Counted from the first letter of the stretch, positions 1 through 11,037 are shown. The stretch is DNA of 64,000 nucleotides from Rhizobium sp. ICMP 5592 (GCF_009498525.1 NZ_QSNT01000002.1:806001-870000), one strand, 5' to 3'. Notes: generated from the sequence alone by a model not told the origin. Program-made: numbers and translations.

Positions 1-1
1 C

Positions 2-937
2 TCGAAGAACCCTATCAAGGTCGCAAAGTCGCTTTGGACGCTCTGGACGGGCATGCGTGCGGCGCGCAAGCTGATCCGCACTATCAAGCCGCTGTGCGTC
101 GTTGGCTTCGGCGGCTATCCGACCGTGCCGCCGCTGCTGGCCGCCACCCGCATGGGCGTGCCGGCAATGATCCACGAACAGAATGCCGTGATGGGTCGTG
201 CCAACAAGGCGCTTGCCGGGCGCGTGCAGGCGATCGCCGGCGGTTTCTTGCCGGAGAACGGCGGCGCTTTTCCGGATAAGACGGTGACGACGGGCAATCC
301 CGTGCGTCCGGCTGTCATCGATGCCGCCAAACAGCCCTATGTGCCGTCCGTCCCGGATGATCCTTTCAATCTGGTCGTTTTCGGCGGCAGCCAGGGCGCA
401 CAGTATTTTTCCAAGGCGGTGCCGACGGCGATCAGCCTGCTCGAGGAGCCGCTGCGCAAGCGCCTGCGCATCACGCAGCAGGTGCGCCCTGAGGATATGG
501 AAACCGTCAATAGCTGCACCAGGAAGCTGGAGATGGGCGCCGATATCGCGCCGTTCTTCAGCGATATGGCCGAGCGCATCGGTGCAGCGCACCTGGTTCT
601 CTGCCGCTCCGGCGCTTCGACGGTGTCGGAACTGGCCGTCATCGGCCGTCCGGCGATCCTCGTGCCCTATCCCTATGCTCTGGATCACGACCAGGCAGCC
701 AATGCGGCGGCCCTTGCGGCGACCGGTGGCGTCAAGGTTATTCCGCAATCCGAGCTTACGCCGGAGAAGCTTTCGACCATCCTTCGCGGTGCGATGACGA
801 TGCCGGAAAAGCTTGCAAAGATGGCGGCCGCGGCCAAGCAGGCTGGCAAGCCGGATGCGGCAAGCTTGCTTGCCGATATGGTTGAGGCTATTGCCGCAAA
901 ACGTTCAATTCAAGACTTCAAGGGGGCAGGCGTATGA
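2..937 (+). CDS. murG: UDP-N-acetylglucosamine--N-acetylmuramyl transferase MurG, 5' end missing
   Basis: MurG is a GT28 glycosyltransferase on the inner face of the cytoplasmic membrane. It adds GlcNAc to lipid I to form lipid II for peptidoglycan. The reading frame is open from base 2, so the N-terminus lies outside the window and about 311 residues remain. Visible family motifs are [24 protein letters not shown], the nucleotide-binding loop GGSQGA, and a C-terminal UDP-GlcNAc site around [11 protein letters not shown] followed by PYALDHDQ. The stop overlaps the murC start by four bases (ATGA), indicating translational coupling in the dcw operon. The identification is firm; only the left end is unknown. 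Confidence 0.97.
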   Translation, partial: SKNPIKVAKSLWTLWTGMRAARKLIRTIKPLCVVGFGGYPTVPPLLAATRMGVPAMIHEQNAVMGRANKALAGRVQAIAGGFLPENGGAFPDKTVTTGNPVRPAVIDAAKQPYVPSVPDDPFNLVVFGGSQGAQYFSKAVPTAISLLEEPLRKRLRITQQVRPEDMETVNSCTRKLEMGADIAPFFSDMAERIGAAHLVLCRSGASTVSELAVIGRPAILVPYPYALDHDQAANAAALAATGGVKVIPQSELTPEKLSTILRGAMTMPEKLAKMAAAAKQAGKPDAASLLADMVEAIAAKRSIQDFKGAGV

Positions 938-2349
938 AGCTGCCGAAGGCCATCGGCCTTGTGCATTTTATCGGTATCGGCGGGATCGGCATGAGCGGTA
1001 TCGCCGAGGTGCTGCATAATCTCGGTCATCGCGTCCAGGGGTCGGACCAGTCGGAGAGCGCCAACGTCCAGCGGCTGCGCGACAAGGGTATCCCGGTCCA
1101 TATCGGCCACAAGGCCGAAAACCTTGGCGACGCCGAGGTGGTGGTCGTTTCCACCGCCATCAAGAAGAGCAATCCGGAACTCGCCGCTGCGCGCGAAAAG
1201 CTGCTGCCGGTGGTGCGCCGCGCCGAGATGCTGGCCGAGCTGATGCGCTTCCGCAATGCTATCGCCATCGGTGGCACGCATGGCAAGACGACGACGACGT
1301 CGCTGGTGGCGACGCTGCTCGAAGCCGGCGGGCTTGACCCGACCGTCATCAACGGCGGCATTATCAACGCCTATGGCACCAATGCCCGCATAGGCGAGGG
1401 CGAGTGGATGGTGGTTGAAGCCGACGAGTCGGACGGCACCTTCCTGAAGCTGCCCGCTGACGTCGCCGTCGTCACCAATATCGACCCGGAGCATCTCGAC
1501 CACTACGGCAATTTTGATGCCGTGCGCGCCGCCTTCCGGCAATTCGTCGAGAATGTGCCGTTCTATGGCTTCGGCGTCATGTGCATCGACCATCCGGAAG
1601 TACAGTCTCTGGTCGGCCGCATCGAGGATCGCAAGATCGTTACCTATGGTGAGAACCCGCAGGCCGACGTGCGCTTCTCGAATGTGCGTATCGACGGCAC
1701 GCGCTCGTTGTTCGATATCGAAATCCGCAGGCGCCGTACCGGCAAGGTGATCCACATCAAGGATCTCGTCATGCCGATGCCCGGTCGCCACAATATTTCC
1801 AACGCCACGGCGGCGGTCGCCGTTGCCAATCGGCTTGGCATCTCCGACGAGGCAATCGCCAAGGGGCTTGCCTCCTTCGGCGGCGTCAAGCGCCGTTTCA
1901 CGCTGACCGGCGAATGGAACGGGGTCAAGGTCTTCGACGATTACGGCCATCATCCGGTTGAGATCAAGGCGGTGCTGAAGGCGGCGCGCGAGGCGTGCAA
2001 GGGCCGTGTCATCGCCGTTCATCAGCCGCATCGCTATACGCGCCTGTCGAGCCTGTTCGAAGAGTTTGCCGCCTGCTTCAACGATGCAGACAGCATTTTC
2101 CTCGCACCGGTCTACGCCGCCGGCGAAGACCCGATCGAAGGTGTGGATTCGCAGGAGTTGGTATCGCGCATCAAGGCTGGCGCTCATCGCGATGCGCGCT
2201 ATCTACCGTCTCAAGAGGATCTAGCCCCTCTGATTGCAGAGATTGCGCAACCGGGTGATTTTGTGGTTCTCTTGGGGGCTGGTAGCATCACATATTGGGC
2301 AGCGTCATTGCCAAAGGAATTGGAAGGCCTCTCGGGTAAGTCCGCATGA
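934..2349 (+). CDS. murC: UDP-N-acetylmuramate--L-alanine ligase MurC
   Basis: MurC is a cytoplasmic ATP-dependent ligase that adds the first amino acid, L-alanine, to UDP-MurNAc. The 471-residue product has the usual family length. It shows the N-terminal Rossmann loop [12 protein letters not shown] (about 11-22), the P-loop GTHGKTT (114-120), the EADESDGTF segment of the Mur ligase central domain, [11 protein letters not shown], and the C-terminal HQPHRYTR motif. The ATG overlaps the murG stop, and its own stop overlaps murB by four bases, so murG, murC and murB read as one coupled unit. The best-matching function is unambiguous. Confidence 0.98.
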   Translation: MKLPKAIGLVHFIGIGGIGMSGIAEVLHNLGHRVQGSDQSESANVQRLRDKGIPVHIGHKAENLGDAEVVVVSTAIKKSNPELAAAREKLLPVVRRAEMLAELMRFRNAIAIGGTHGKTTTTSLVATLLEAGGLDPTVINGGIINAYGTNARIGEGEWMVVEADESDGTFLKLPADVAVVTNIDPEHLDHYGNFDAVRAAFRQFVENVPFYGFGVMCIDHPEVQSLVGRIEDRKIVTYGENPQADVRFSNVRIDGTRSLFDIEIRRRRTGKVIHIKDLVMPMPGRHNISNATAAVAVANRLGISDEAIAKGLASFGGVKRRFTLTGEWNGVKVFDDYGHHPVEIKAVLKAAREACKGRVIAVHQPHRYTRLSSLFEEFAACFNDADSIFLAPVYAAGEDPIEGVDSQELVSRIKAGAHRDARYLPSQEDLAPLIAEIAQPGDFVVLLGAGSITYWAASLPKELEGLSGKSA

Positions 2350-3320
2350 AACAGGTAAATGGGGAAAAGCTTCTGGCGTCGCTTGGCGACAGTGTAAAGG
2401 ATATCAGGGGTCGGCTGACGCCGGATGCGCCGATGGATCGCGTCACATGGTTTCGCGCCGGCGGGTTGGCGGAGCTGATGTTCCAGCCGCATGATACGGA
2501 TGATCTGATTGATTTTCTGAAGATCCTGCCGGATGAGGTGCCGCTGACGGTGGTCGGCGTGGGGTCGAACATCCTGGTGCGTGATGGCGGCATTCCCGGC
2601 GTCGTGCTGCGGCTTTCGGCCAAGGGCTTCGGTTCGGTGGAGCTTGCCGGCGAGAACCGCATTCTGGCCGGCGCCATCTGCCCGGACAAGCATGTGGCCG
2701 CCATGGCCATGGATAACGGCATTGGCGGTTTCCACTTCTACTACGGCATCCCCGGCGGCATTGGGGGCGCTGCGCGCATGAATGCCGGCGCCAATGGTGC
2801 CGAGACGTGCGAACGGGTCATCGAGGTGCATGCGGTCGACCGCAAGGGCGTGAAGCATGTGCTGACTAATGAGGAGATGGGCTATACCTATCGTCATTCG
2901 GCGGCGGCGGACGATCTGATCTTCACGCATGTTCTTTTCGAGGGCTATCCCGAAGATCGCACCAAGATCCGGGCCGAGATGGATGCCGTGCGCGCGCATC
3001 GCGAGACTGTGCAGCCCATTCGCGAAAAGACCGGCGGCTCGACCTTCAAGAATCCCGACGGCCTTTCCGCCTGGAAGCTGATCGATGAAGCGGGTTGCCG
3101 CGGTCTGGTCATCGGTGGTGCGCAGATGTCGTCGCTGCATTGCAATTTCATGATCAACATGGAGCAGGCGACCGGTTACGATCTCGAATATCTCGGCGAG
3201 CAGGTTCGCCGTGAAGTCTTCGAAAAGTCCGGCGTCAAGCTGGAATGGGAAATCAAGCGTCTCGGCAACTTCATGCCCGGCCGCGAGGTGCGGCCTTTCC
3301 AGGGCGTCACGACGGAGTAA
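2346..3320 (+). CDS. murB: UDP-N-acetylenolpyruvoylglucosamine reductase MurB
   Basis: MurB is an FAD enzyme that uses NADPH to reduce UDP-GlcNAc-enolpyruvate to UDP-MurNAc. The product is 324 residues. The FAD-binding segment [14 protein letters not shown] lies near residues 60-75. The tyrosine-containing YRHS loop and the catalytic serine in GGSTFKNP are present, as is the conserved [10 protein letters not shown] stretch. Absence of the extra C-terminal E. coli-type domain fits type II (short) MurB. It begins by ATGA overlap with murC. A strong hairpin 40 bases after its stop closes this part of the cluster, before two unrelated transport genes. Confidence 0.98.
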   Translation: MKQVNGEKLLASLGDSVKDIRGRLTPDAPMDRVTWFRAGGLAELMFQPHDTDDLIDFLKILPDEVPLTVVGVGSNILVRDGGIPGVVLRLSAKGFGSVELAGENRILAGAICPDKHVAAMAMDNGIGGFHFYYGIPGGIGGAARMNAGANGAETCERVIEVHAVDRKGVKHVLTNEEMGYTYRHSAAADDLIFTHVLFEGYPEDRTKIRAEMDAVRAHRETVQPIREKTGGSTFKNPDGLSAWKLIDEAGCRGLVIGGAQMSSLHCNFMINMEQATGYDLEYLGEQVRREVFEKSGVKLEWEIKRLGNFMPGREVRPFQGVTTE

Positions 3321-3360
3321 CATTGCTCCGTCCGCTTTGACCTCATGTATCGATTCAACA

Positions 3361-3389
3361 AAAAGGCCGGGTTTTCACCCGGCCTTTTC
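3361..3389. terminator. Bidirectional Rho-independent terminator between murB and the MFS gene
   Basis: The stem AAAAGGCCGGG pairs with CCCGGCCTTTT around a short T-rich loop. The A and T flanks make it usable in both directions, which suits the convergent murB and MFS genes whose stops face each other here. Confidence 0.85.
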
Positions 3390-3409
3390 AATTGGTTATG
3401 CTGAGATCC

Positions 3410-4741
3410 TCAGATTTCCTTGTTGCTCGACAGCAGGATGCCGATGAGCGACAGGGCGGCTGCGCCGGCAAGATAGTAGCCGACATAGCCAAGGCCGTAA
3501 TTCGTCGCCAGCCAGGTGGCGATATAGGGTGCCAGCGAGGCGCCGACGATGCCGCCGAGGTTGAAGGTCATCGAGGCGCCGGTATAGCGCACCGCCGTCG
3601 GGAAGGGTGCTGCCAGAGCGGCGCCGATCGGGCCGTAGGTGAAGCCCATCAATGCCAGGCCGATAATCGAGCAGGCGAAGGCACCTGCGAGGCCGGCAGT
3701 CAGCAGCGACGAATAGAACAAACCGAAGATCAGAATGCCGACCGTCGTCAGGCCGAGGATCAGGCGGCGCGAATAGCGGTCCGACAGCAGGCCCGAAATC
3801 GGGATCGTCAGGCCGAAGAAGACGACGCCGACGAGCTGGACGACCAGGAACTGACCCTGCGAATAGCCGAGGCCCAAAGGCAGCGGCCCATTGCCGGGTG
3901 CTCTGGTGCCCCAGCTCAGCGTAAACGCCGTCATCAGGTAGAAGAGCACGAAGGTCGCCACTGCAATGATGGTGCCGAGAATCAGGCTGCGGAAATGCGA
4001 GCGGAAGATCACCACGATCGGAACGGAGACACGCTCTTCCTTTTCGATAGCGCGGCGGAATTCGGGCGTTTCGGTGATCTTCAGTCGGACGTAGAGGCCA
4101 ACGCCGACCAGCAACAGGCTGAGCAGGAAGGGAACGCGCCAGCCATAATCGAGGAAGGCTGCATCCGACATGCTTTCGCGCAGGATGAGGAAGAGACCGG
4201 CGGAGAGAATGAAGCCGATGGGCGCGCCGAGCTGCGGGAACATGGCGTACCAACTACGCTTGCCCTCCGGCGCGTTTTCCGTGGCCAGCAGCACCGCGCC
4301 ACCCCATTCGCCACCAAGGCCGAGACCCTGGCCGAGACGGCAAAGCGCCAGCAATATCGGCGCGAGAATGCCGATCGATTCATAGCCGGGCAGGAGGCCG
4401 ATCACCACGGTCGAAAGACCCATGGTCATCAATGCTGCCACCAGCGTTGCCTTGCGACCGACCCTGTCGCCGAAATGGCCAAAGATCATCGCGCCGATGG
4501 GGCGGGCGAAGAAGGCGATCGAGAAGGTCGCGAAGGATTGCAGCGTCGCCGAGGTCGGGTCGCTAGCGGGGAAGAACAGCTTGGGGAAGACGATAACCGC
4601 CGCCGTCGCATAAACATAGAAGTCGAAGAATTCGATTGTCGTACCGATAAGGCTCGCGATCAGAACGCGCGCCGGGGAGTTCGCAACAACGCTGTTCGAT
4701 GACGAGGGGCTCGGCGATAAGGGGGATATCGCGTCAGTCAT
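3410..4741 (-). CDS. MFS transporter, metabolite:H+ symporter (MHS) type
   Basis: This is a 443-residue inner-membrane carrier of the major facilitator superfamily, with about 12 hydrophobic segments. The first segment contains [11 protein letters not shown] and the loop between helices 2 and 3 carries the MFS signature [11 protein letters not shown]. Both are typical of the MHS family, which includes ProP, ShiA and KgtP and imports organic acids or osmolytes with protons. [17 protein letters not shown] in helix 4 agrees. The substrate cannot be told from sequence. It lies opposite in strand to the dcw genes on either side, so it is probably an independent unit with a promoter in the 260-base divergent spacer before aqpZ. 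Confidence 0.9.
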   Translation of the reverse strand: MTDAISPLSPSPSSSNSVVANSPARVLIASLIGTTIEFFDFYVYATAAVIVFPKLFFPASDPTSATLQSFATFSIAFFARPIGAMIFGHFGDRVGRKATLVAALMTMGLSTVVIGLLPGYESIGILAPILLALCRLGQGLGLGGEWGGAVLLATENAPEGKRSWYAMFPQLGAPIGFILSAGLFLILRESMSDAAFLDYGWRVPFLLSLLLVGVGLYVRLKITETPEFRRAIEKEERVSVPIVVIFRSHFRSLILGTIIAVATFVLFYLMTAFTLSWGTRAPGNGPLPLGLGYSQGQFLVVQLVGVVFFGLTIPISGLLSDRYSRRLILGLTTVGILIFGLFYSSLLTAGLAGAFACSIIGLALMGFTYGPIGAALAAPFPTAVRYTGASMTFNLGGIVGASLAPYIATWLATNYGLGYVGYYLAGAAALSLIGILLSSNKEI

Positions 4742-5002
4742 GGTTTCACCAATTTTTATGATGCTAAAATGCTGCCTCAGCAGGCAACGCGTGTCCTTAG
4801 CGTAATTTTTGTTCAGCGCAAATGTTTAAAAAGCAAGAAATCAACAAATGCGTGCTACTATTTAGCCGTAATCGTTGAGTCGCAAGCAGTTGGGCGAGTG
4901 TTTGCCGTTTTTGTAGGCATCCAATCGGCGGGTTGGGAAAGACTCTATTTCTCCGCAAATGGCAAACTTTCGCTTTGGTCTAGGGCAAAGGAGAAGGGGT
5001 TT

Positions 5003-5689
5003 ATGCAGAAAAAGCTTATTGCGGAGTTTCTTGGGACGTTCTGGCTCGTATTCGGTGGCTGCGGAAGTGCAGTCTTCGCGGCGGCGTTTCCAGGTCTTGG
5101 CATCGGGTTTCTGGGCGTTGCACTGGCGTTCGGCCTGACCGTACTCACCATGGCCTATGCGGTCGGCGGTGTGTCGGGTGGCCATTTCAATCCGGCGGTT
5201 TCCGTCGGGCTTACGGTTGCGGGCCGTTTCCCAGGTTCGCAGCTTATTCCCTATATCGTCGCCCAGGTGATTGGCGCGATCGCGGCGGCGGCCGTGCTTT
5301 ATCTGATCGCCAGCGGCAAGGCGGATTTCCAGCTCGGGGGCTTTGCCGCCAACGGCTATGGTGAGCATTCGCCGGGCGGCTATTCGCTGGTTTCGGCGCT
5401 GGTTGCCGAAATCGTCCTGACGCTGTTCTTCCTGGTCGTGATTCTCGGTTCGACCAGCAGCAAGGTGCCGGCGGGATTCGCGCCGATCGCCATCGGCCTT
5501 GCGCTGACGCTGATCCATCTGATCTCGATCCCGATCACCAATACGTCGGTCAATCCGGCCCGTTCGACGGGGCAGGCATTGTTCGTTGGTGGCTGGGCGT
5601 TGCAGCAGCTCTGGTTGTTCTGGGTTGCTCCGATCGTCGGCGGGGCGATCGGTGGCCTCGTCTGGAAATTGGTCGACGATAAGGACTGA
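5003..5689 (+). CDS. aqpZ: Aquaporin Z
   Basis: AqpZ is a tetrameric inner-membrane water channel of the MIP family. The chosen ATG gives 228 residues, the normal AqpZ length, and follows a strong ribosome site (AAAGGAGAAGG) about 7 bases upstream. An in-frame ORF reaches back to 4769, but the extra N-terminal stretch is not family-like. The start [21 protein letters not shown] is canonical. Both NPA boxes are present: HFNPAVS (first half) and SVNPARSTG (second half, with the selectivity-filter Arg). It sits between murB and ddl inside the dcw cluster, which is not its functional context, and ends at its own terminator. Confidence 0.96.
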   Translation: MQKKLIAEFLGTFWLVFGGCGSAVFAAAFPGLGIGFLGVALAFGLTVLTMAYAVGGVSGGHFNPAVSVGLTVAGRFPGSQLIPYIVAQVIGAIAAAAVLYLIASGKADFQLGGFAANGYGEHSPGGYSLVSALVAEIVLTLFFLVVILGSTSSKVPAGFAPIAIGLALTLIHLISIPITNTSVNPARSTGQALFVGGWALQQLWLFWVAPIVGGAIGGLVWKLVDDKD

Positions 5690-5714
5690 GATCTGGCGGC
5701 ATAATCCTTACGAA

Positions 5715-5743
5715 GGCCCGCGCCGGACACCCCGTCGCGGGCC
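5715..5743 (+). terminator. Rho-independent terminator after aqpZ
   Basis: GGCCCGCG pairs with CGCGGGCC, followed by TATTTATTTAAA. It is placed about 25 bases after the aqpZ stop and should separate aqpZ from ddl transcription. Confidence 0.8.
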
Positions 5744-5864
5744 TATTTATTTAAAAAAATCTAAAGGCGGATATTTCCAACGTAGCAACTCTCTGATTCT
5801 AATGGCAGAATTCTTTAGGTCGATTTGATTCGAGAAAATCGATTTCGGCGAGAGCGGCCAGAAG

Positions 5865-5895
5865 TTAACGAAAGTAAACGCTTCATTAACCTTAA
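5865..5895 (+). promoter_or_regulatory. Possible CtrA-type half-sites upstream of ddl
   Basis: Within the 245-base spacer after the aqpZ terminator, TTAAC occurs at 5865 and TTAACCTTAA at 5886. CtrA, the alphaproteobacterial cell-cycle regulator, binds TTAA pairs spaced by seven bases and also TTAACCAT-like half-sites. The spacing here does not fit the full consensus, so this is only a candidate, supported mainly by its position before ddl-ftsQAZ. Confidence 0.22.
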
Positions 5896-5988
5896 TGTCG
5901 TTCTAATCGGGTCAGAGAAGAGGTGGCGAGAATCGCTGCCGGACGGACCGAGCGGGCGTCAGTTGAAGATGGTGAATTGGGGGTATTG

Positions 5989-6915
5989 ATGGGTGGCAAG
6001 CATGTGGCTGTCCTTTTGGGCGGATTTTCCTCGGAGAGGCCTGTCAGCCTGTCCTCGGGAAAAGCATGCGCTGATGCCCTGGAAGCCGAAGGCTATCGCG
6101 TTACGCGCGTCGATGTTGAGCGCGACGTGTCCGCGCGTCTTGCTGAGCTGAAGCCCGATGTCGTTTTCAATGCCCTGCATGGCCCCTTCGGCGAGGATGG
6201 CACGATCCAGGGTGTCCTCGAATATCTGCAAATTCCTTATACGCATTCTGGCGTGATGGCTTCGGCGCTGGCGATGGATAAGGCGCGCGCCAAGACGGTT
6301 GCGGCTGCGGCCGGCATTCCTGTTGCCGCTTCGCTTGTTCTGGACCGCTTTGCGATTGCCAGTGAGCATCCGATGCAGCCGCCCTACGTCGTCAAACCGG
6401 TGCGGGAAGGGTCCAGCTTCGGCGTCGTGATCGTGAAGGAGGATCAGGCGCATCCGCCGCAGATCGTCACCTCGTCGGAGTGGCGATATGGTGATGAGGT
6501 TCTGGTCGAGCGCTACATCCACGGTCGCGAACTGACCTGCGGCGTCATGGGCGATACGGCGCTTGGTGTCACCGAGATCGTGCCGCTGGGGCATAGCTTC
6601 TACGATTACGACTCCAAATATGCGGCGGGTGGCTCAAAACACGTCATCCCCGCGGAAATTTCACCGAATCTTTACCAAAAGATACAATTATTGGCGTTAA
6701 GGGCGCATCAAGCTATCGGCTGCCGTGGCGTCAGCCGGTCTGACTTCCGTTTTGACGATCGCTTCTCCGAGGAGGGTGAGCTTATCTGGTTGGAGGTCAA
6801 TACCCAGCCAGGCATGACCCCTACCTCGCTGTTGCCCGAAATGGCGGCTCACGCCGGCTATTCTTTTGGTGAATTTCTCCGGTGGATGGTGGAGGACGCG
6901 TCTTGTTCGCGCTGA
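5989..6915 (+). CDS. ddl: D-alanine--D-alanine ligase
   Basis: Ddl joins two D-alanines with ATP to make the dipeptide used by MurF. It is a cytoplasmic ATP-grasp enzyme. The ATG at 5989 gives 308 residues, the family norm, and begins [20 protein letters not shown] with the Ser-containing phosphate and substrate loop. Later motifs are [14 protein letters not shown], the ATP-grasp lid region [12 protein letters not shown], and the metal and substrate site [11 protein letters not shown]. Longer in-frame starts (5923) add a non-conserved leader. The stop overlaps the probable ftsQ start, tying ddl to the division genes as in most dcw clusters. Confidence 0.96.
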   Translation: MGGKHVAVLLGGFSSERPVSLSSGKACADALEAEGYRVTRVDVERDVSARLAELKPDVVFNALHGPFGEDGTIQGVLEYLQIPYTHSGVMASALAMDKARAKTVAAAAGIPVAASLVLDRFAIASEHPMQPPYVVKPVREGSSFGVVIVKEDQAHPPQIVTSSEWRYGDEVLVERYIHGRELTCGVMGDTALGVTEIVPLGHSFYDYDSKYAAGGSKHVIPAEISPNLYQKIQLLALRAHQAIGCRGVSRSDFRFDDRFSEEGELIWLEVNTQPGMTPTSLLPEMAAHAGYSFGEFLRWMVEDASCSR

Positions 6916-7835
6916 CGGTCAAAAATATGAGGCGGTCCCGCCACCGTGTTCAGCTCGAGATCGATGATGTCGAGGACGCGTTCGTATTGCCGCGGCCGAT
7001 GCGTCGTGTCGTGCGTTTCCTCGTGAGCCTCGGTTCAGGTCGCGTCAATATTCCGGCGCATACTGGCACTGTCTCCGTGCTCGCCCTGTTTGCCGTGACT
7101 GGCCTCTATGGCATGTCGATCGGCGGTCATGCGCAGGATGTTGCGCAGGCAACCACTTCGGCTGCCGGCTTTGCCATCGAAGACGTGAAGGTTTCCGGCA
7201 ACGACCAGACCTCGGAAATCGAAATCCTGCAGCTTCTCGGTCTTGACGGCACCACGTCGCTGGTCGCGCTCGATGCCGATGCCGCACGCCAGAAGATTGC
7301 CAATTTGCCGTGGGTCGAGAACGTCGAAGTCCGCAAGGTCTATCCGAAGGCTATCGAGGTGAAGCTCACGGAGCGCAAGGCTTACGCCATCTGGCAGCAC
7401 GGTTCCGAACTGTCGTTGATCCAGAAGGACGGTAGCGTGATCGCGCCGCTGCGCGACAACAAATTCGCCAAGCTGCCGCTTTTCGTCGGTCGCGATGCGG
7501 AGACGGCTGCGGCATCGATCGATGAGGCCTTTGCCAAGTGGCCGGATGTTCGCAGCCATGTGAAGGCATTCGTGCGTGTCGCCGGCCGCCGTTGGGACCT
7601 CTATCTCGATAACGGCGTGATCATCAAATTGCCGGAAGACAATATCGATGGTGCGCTGGCCCGGCTGACCAAGATCGACAAGGACCAGAACCTGTTGCAG
7701 CGCGATATCGCAGCCGTGGATCTTCGTCTCGACGATCGCATGGCCATTGAATTGACCTCGGATGCAGTGATTCGTCGCCAGGCGGCGGTGGATGCAAGAA
7801 CCAAGGCTTTGAAGAAAGCAGGGCAGGATACATGA
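6903..7835 (+). CDS. ftsQ: Cell division protein FtsQ (DivIB)
   Basis: FtsQ is a single-pass inner-membrane divisome protein that recruits FtsB, FtsL and later proteins through its periplasmic domain. I chose the TTG at 6903 because a GGAGG ribosome site sits at 6891-6895 and the resulting LFALTVKN start resembles rhizobial FtsQ. ATGs at 6882 and 6927 are alternatives. The product is about 310 residues, with a basic cytoplasmic tail, one hydrophobic helix ([14 protein letters not shown]), a POTRA domain starting at [11 protein letters not shown], and the [15 protein letters not shown] segment typical of FtsQ. It overlaps ddl upstream and ftsA downstream (ATGA). Confidence 0.95.
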   Translation: MFALTVKNMRRSRHRVQLEIDDVEDAFVLPRPMRRVVRFLVSLGSGRVNIPAHTGTVSVLALFAVTGLYGMSIGGHAQDVAQATTSAAGFAIEDVKVSGNDQTSEIEILQLLGLDGTTSLVALDADAARQKIANLPWVENVEVRKVYPKAIEVKLTERKAYAIWQHGSELSLIQKDGSVIAPLRDNKFAKLPLFVGRDAETAAASIDEAFAKWPDVRSHVKAFVRVAGRRWDLYLDNGVIIKLPEDNIDGALARLTKIDKDQNLLQRDIAAVDLRLDDRMAIELTSDAVIRRQAAVDARTKALKKAGQDT

Positions 7836-9163
7836 GCTTGTTCAGTTCGTCCCATTTCGGTCTGCCGCGTCTGAAGCCGCTGTCCTCCAAGCGGTCGCAT
7901 ATCGTATCGGTCCTCGACATCGGCTCGACCAAGGTGGTCTGCATGATCGGCCGGCTTACGCCGCGCGAAGAAAGTCAGGTTCTTCCGAACCGCACACATA
8001 ATATCGAGATCATCGGCATCGGCCATCAGCGCTCGCGCGGCATCAAGACCGGTGTGATCGCCGATCTCGACGCGCTGGAAAACGTTGTCCGCCTGTCGGT
8101 CGATGCGGCCGAGCGCATGGCCGGCCTCACCGTCGACAGTCTGATCGTTAATGTTTCCGCCGGTCGCCTTGGCAGCGACATCTATACGGCCACCATCGAT
8201 CTCGGCGGCCAGGAAGTCGAAGCCAACGATCTGAAGAAGGTGCTTGCCGCCGCTTGCCAGCAGTCGCTCCGCCAGGAGCGTGCAATTCTGCATTCGCTGG
8301 CAACCGGTTATTCGCTCGACGGCGAACGCGGCATTCGTGATCCGCTGGCGATGTTCGGCGATGAGCTGGGCGTCGACATGCATGTCGTGACCGCCGAGCG
8401 GGCAGCGCTTCGCAATCTCGAGCTCTGCATCAACCGGGCGCATCTCTCGGTCGAGGGCATGGTGGCAACGCCCTATGCCAGCGGTCTTGCGGCTCTCGTC
8501 GATGATGAAGTCGAACTCGGTTGCGCCGCCATCGACATGGGCGGCGGCACGACGACGATCTCGGTGTTTGCCGAAGGCAAGCTGGTGCATACTGATGCCG
8601 TCAGCCTTGGCGGCCATCATGTCACGACCGACCTCGCGCGTGGCCTTTCGACCCGCATCGAGGATGCCGAGCGGCTGAAGGTGGTGCATGCCTCGGCGCT
8701 CGCCAATTCCTCGGAAGAGCGCGAACTGATTTCCATCCCGCCGATCGGCGAGGATGAACGCGACCAGCCGACACAGGTGCCGAAGGCGCTGGTGTCGCGC
8801 ATCGTCAGAGCCCGCATCGAAGAGACGCTGGAGCTGATCCGCGACCGTATCCAGCGTTCGGGCTTCAGCCCGATCGTCGGCAAGCGCGTCGTGCTGACGG
8901 GCGGCGCCAGCCAGTTGACCGGTCTTCCGGACGTGGCGCGGCGCATTCTCGCCCGCAACGTCCGCATCGGTCGCCCGATGGGCGTCTCCGGCCTGCCGAC
9001 GGCGGCCAAGGGACCGGCATTTTCGACGGCGGTCGGACTGATGATCTATCCGCAGGTCGCGGACATGGAGACACACGCGGCGGGCAGCGGTCTGCTCTCG
9101 TCGCTTGGAGGTAACAACAGCCGTATCGGCCGCGTTGGCCAATGGCTGAAGGAGAGTTTCTGA
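7832..9163 (+). CDS. ftsA: Cell division protein FtsA
   Basis: FtsA is the actin-like ATPase that ties FtsZ filaments to the membrane through a C-terminal amphipathic helix. The product is 443 residues. Visible are the phosphate-1 loop VLDIGSTKVVCMIG (about residues 28-41), the phosphate-2 motif AAIDMGGGTTTISVF, and the adenosine motif VVLTGGASQLTGL. The 1C subdomain lies between them, and the last residues (GRVGQWLKESF) look like the membrane-targeting helix. It starts by ATGA overlap with ftsQ. A 110-base spacer containing a hairpin separates it from ftsZ. Confidence 0.97.
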   Translation: MSLFSSSHFGLPRLKPLSSKRSHIVSVLDIGSTKVVCMIGRLTPREESQVLPNRTHNIEIIGIGHQRSRGIKTGVIADLDALENVVRLSVDAAERMAGLTVDSLIVNVSAGRLGSDIYTATIDLGGQEVEANDLKKVLAAACQQSLRQERAILHSLATGYSLDGERGIRDPLAMFGDELGVDMHVVTAERAALRNLELCINRAHLSVEGMVATPYASGLAALVDDEVELGCAAIDMGGGTTTISVFAEGKLVHTDAVSLGGHHVTTDLARGLSTRIEDAERLKVVHASALANSSEERELISIPPIGEDERDQPTQVPKALVSRIVRARIEETLELIRDRIQRSGFSPIVGKRVVLTGGASQLTGLPDVARRILARNVRIGRPMGVSGLPTAAKGPAFSTAVGLMIYPQVADMETHAAGSGLLSSLGGNNSRIGRVGQWLKESF

Positions 9164-9165
9164 GT

Positions 9166-9211
9166 GCCTGATCCCGGATCGCGACAAGCGCTTTCCGGGC
9201 AGGGGTCAGGC
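9166..9211 (+). other. Stem-loop in the ftsA-ftsZ spacer
   Basis: GCCTGA at 9166-9171 pairs with TCAGGC at 9206-9211, and inside it CCCGGA (9173-9178) pairs with TCCGGG (9194-9199). No T-run follows, so it is not a standard terminator. It could slow readthrough, protect the ftsZ message or mark an mRNA processing site between the two genes. Confidence 0.5.
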
Positions 9212-9273
9212 GAATGAAATATAGTGAATTGGCCGGCGTGGCGATGCGGCCATAAAGAGAAGGAACGGGTACA

Positions 9274-11037
9274 ATGACTATCAAGCTGCATAAGCCAGAT
9301 ATCACCGAGCTGAAGCCGCGGATCACCGTGTTCGGTGTTGGTGGTGGTGGCGGCAATGCCGTCAACAACATGATCACGGCAGGCTTGCAGGGCGTCGATT
9401 TCGTCGTCGCCAACACGGATGCACAGGCTTTGACGATGACGAAGGCGGAGCGGATCATCCAGCTCGGCGTCAACGTCACTGAAGGCCTCGGTGCTGGTTC
9501 GCAGCCGGAAGTCGGCCGCGCCGCCGCTGAAGAATGCATCGACGAAATCATCGATCATCTGAACGGCACCCACATGTGCTTCGTCACCGCCGGCATGGGC
9601 GGCGGCACGGGTACGGGTGCAGCTCCGGTTGTTGCGCAGGCAGCCCGCAACAAGGGCATCCTGACCGTCGGTGTCGTCACCAAGCCGTTCCACTTCGAAG
9701 GCGGCCGCCGCATGCGGCTTGCTGAAATGGGCATTCAGGAACTGCAGAAGTCGGTCGATACGCTGATCGTCATTCCGAACCAGAACCTGTTCCGCATCGC
9801 CAACGACAAGACGACCTTCGCCGACGCGTTCTCGATGGCCGACCAGGTTCTCTACTCGGGCGTTGCCTGCATCACGGACCTGATGGTGAAGGAAGGTCTT
9901 ATCAACCTCGACTTCGCCGACGTTCGTTCGGTCATGCGCGAAATGGGCCGTGCAATGATGGGCACCGGCGAGGCTTCCGGCCAGGGCCGCGCAATGCAGG
10001 CTGCGGAAGCGGCTATCGCCAATCCGCTGCTCGACGAAACCTCGATGAAGGGCGCCCAGGGCCTGCTGATCTCGATCACCGGCGGCCGTGACCTCACGCT
10101 GTTCGAAGTCGATGAAGCCGCGACCCGCATTCGCGAAGAAGTCGACCCGGACGCCAACATCATCCTCGGCGCCACCTTCGACGAATCGCTGGAAGGCATC
10201 ATCCGCGTCTCCGTCGTTGCGACCGGTATCGATCGTGCGATGAACGAAGCTGCCGAACGGAATATGGAATTCCGCCCGGTCGCAAAGCCGGCTATCCGTC
10301 CTTCTGCGGCCGCCGCTCCGGCAGCGGCCGCAGCCCAGCCTGCCCATGTCGCGCAGGCCCATACCGCACAGGCTCAGGTCAACCCGGCTCCTGTTGCACC
10401 GGCTCCGAGAGCCGTCGATCCGATCGCGCAGACCATTCGCATGGCGGAAGCCGACATGGAACGTGAGTTGGAAATCCAGATGGGAGCTCGTCAGGTTCCC
10501 GCTCAGCAGCCGGTCGTGCAGCCGCAGCCTGTCGTTCAGGAGGAGAGCTTCCGTCCGCAGAGCCGCATCTTCGCAGCCGCGCCCGAGGCTCAGCCGGTAC
10601 GGCAGGCTCCGGTTCAGCCGCAGCCGGCCGCGTACCAGCAGCCTGTGATGCAGCAGCCGATCGTTCGGCAGGCTGTCGAGCAGGTCCGAATGCCGAAGGT
10701 CGAGGATTTTCCGCCGGTCGTTAAGGCCGAGATGGAACATCGCGCTCAGCCGGTTGCCGCACAGGCCGCCGAGGAGCGTGGTCCGATGGGGCTGCTGAAG
10801 CGAATCACCAATTCGCTCGGCCGCCGCGACGAGGATCCGGCTTTCAACGACATGACGGCTGCGGCTCCGAGTGCTGCCCCGCAGCAGCGCCGTGCACCGT
10901 CGCCGGAGGCCAGCCTCTACGCGCCGCGTCGTGGCCAGCTCGACGACCAGGGCCGTCAGGTTCCGCAGGCTCGCATGACGAACCAGGAAGACGACCAGCT
11001 CGAAATCCCGGCCTTCCTGCGCCGGCAGTCGAACTGA
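9274..11037 (+). CDS. ftsZ: Cell division protein FtsZ, long-linker form
   Basis: FtsZ is the tubulin-like GTPase that builds the division ring. The start follows GAGAAGGAACGGG. The polymerising core occupies roughly residues 1-320 and contains [15 protein letters not shown], the tubulin signature GGGTGTG (109-115), and the [11 protein letters not shown] synergy-loop region. After this a linker of about 250 residues rich in Pro, Gln and Ala leads to the conserved tail [10 protein letters not shown], which binds FtsA and other partners. At 587 residues it is far longer than E. coli FtsZ (383), as is usual for the major rhizobial FtsZ. A strong terminator follows. Confidence 0.98.
   Translation: MTIKLHKPDITELKPRITVFGVGGGGGNAVNNMITAGLQGVDFVVANTDAQALTMTKAERIIQLGVNVTEGLGAGSQPEVGRAAAEECIDEIIDHLNGTHMCFVTAGMGGGTGTGAAPVVAQAARNKGILTVGVVTKPFHFEGGRRMRLAEMGIQELQKSVDTLIVIPNQNLFRIANDKTTFADAFSMADQVLYSGVACITDLMVKEGLINLDFADVRSVMREMGRAMMGTGEASGQGRAMQAAEAAIANPLLDETSMKGAQGLLISITGGRDLTLFEVDEAATRIREEVDPDANIILGATFDESLEGIIRVSVVATGIDRAMNEAAERNMEFRPVAKPAIRPSAAAAPAAAAAQPAHVAQAHTAQAQVNPAPVAPAPRAVDPIAQTIRMAEADMERELEIQMGARQVPAQQPVVQPQPVVQEESFRPQSRIFAAAPEAQPVRQAPVQPQPAAYQQPVMQQPIVRQAVEQVRMPKVEDFPPVVKAEMEHRAQPVAAQAAEERGPMGLLKRITNSLGRRDEDPAFNDMTAAAPSAAPQQRRAPSPEASLYAPRRGQLDDQGRQVPQARMTNQEDDQLEIPAFLRRQSN

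Noticed and set aside
910..2187. Long minus-strand ORF of 425 codons opposite murC, and similar long antisense ORFs at 7601-9187, 9046-11052, 13573-14997, 15174-16652, 35251-36876, 38525-40441, 50558-52120 and 54068-55873
   Set aside because: They mirror strongly identified genes in high-GC DNA, have His/Arg/Asp-rich composition without domain motifs, and lack ribosome sites. They are antisense shadows.
3392..4702. 436-codon plus-strand ORF opposite the MHS transporter
   Set aside because: It is the reverse frame of a clear 12-helix carrier and has low-complexity Gln/Glu/Arg-rich sequence.
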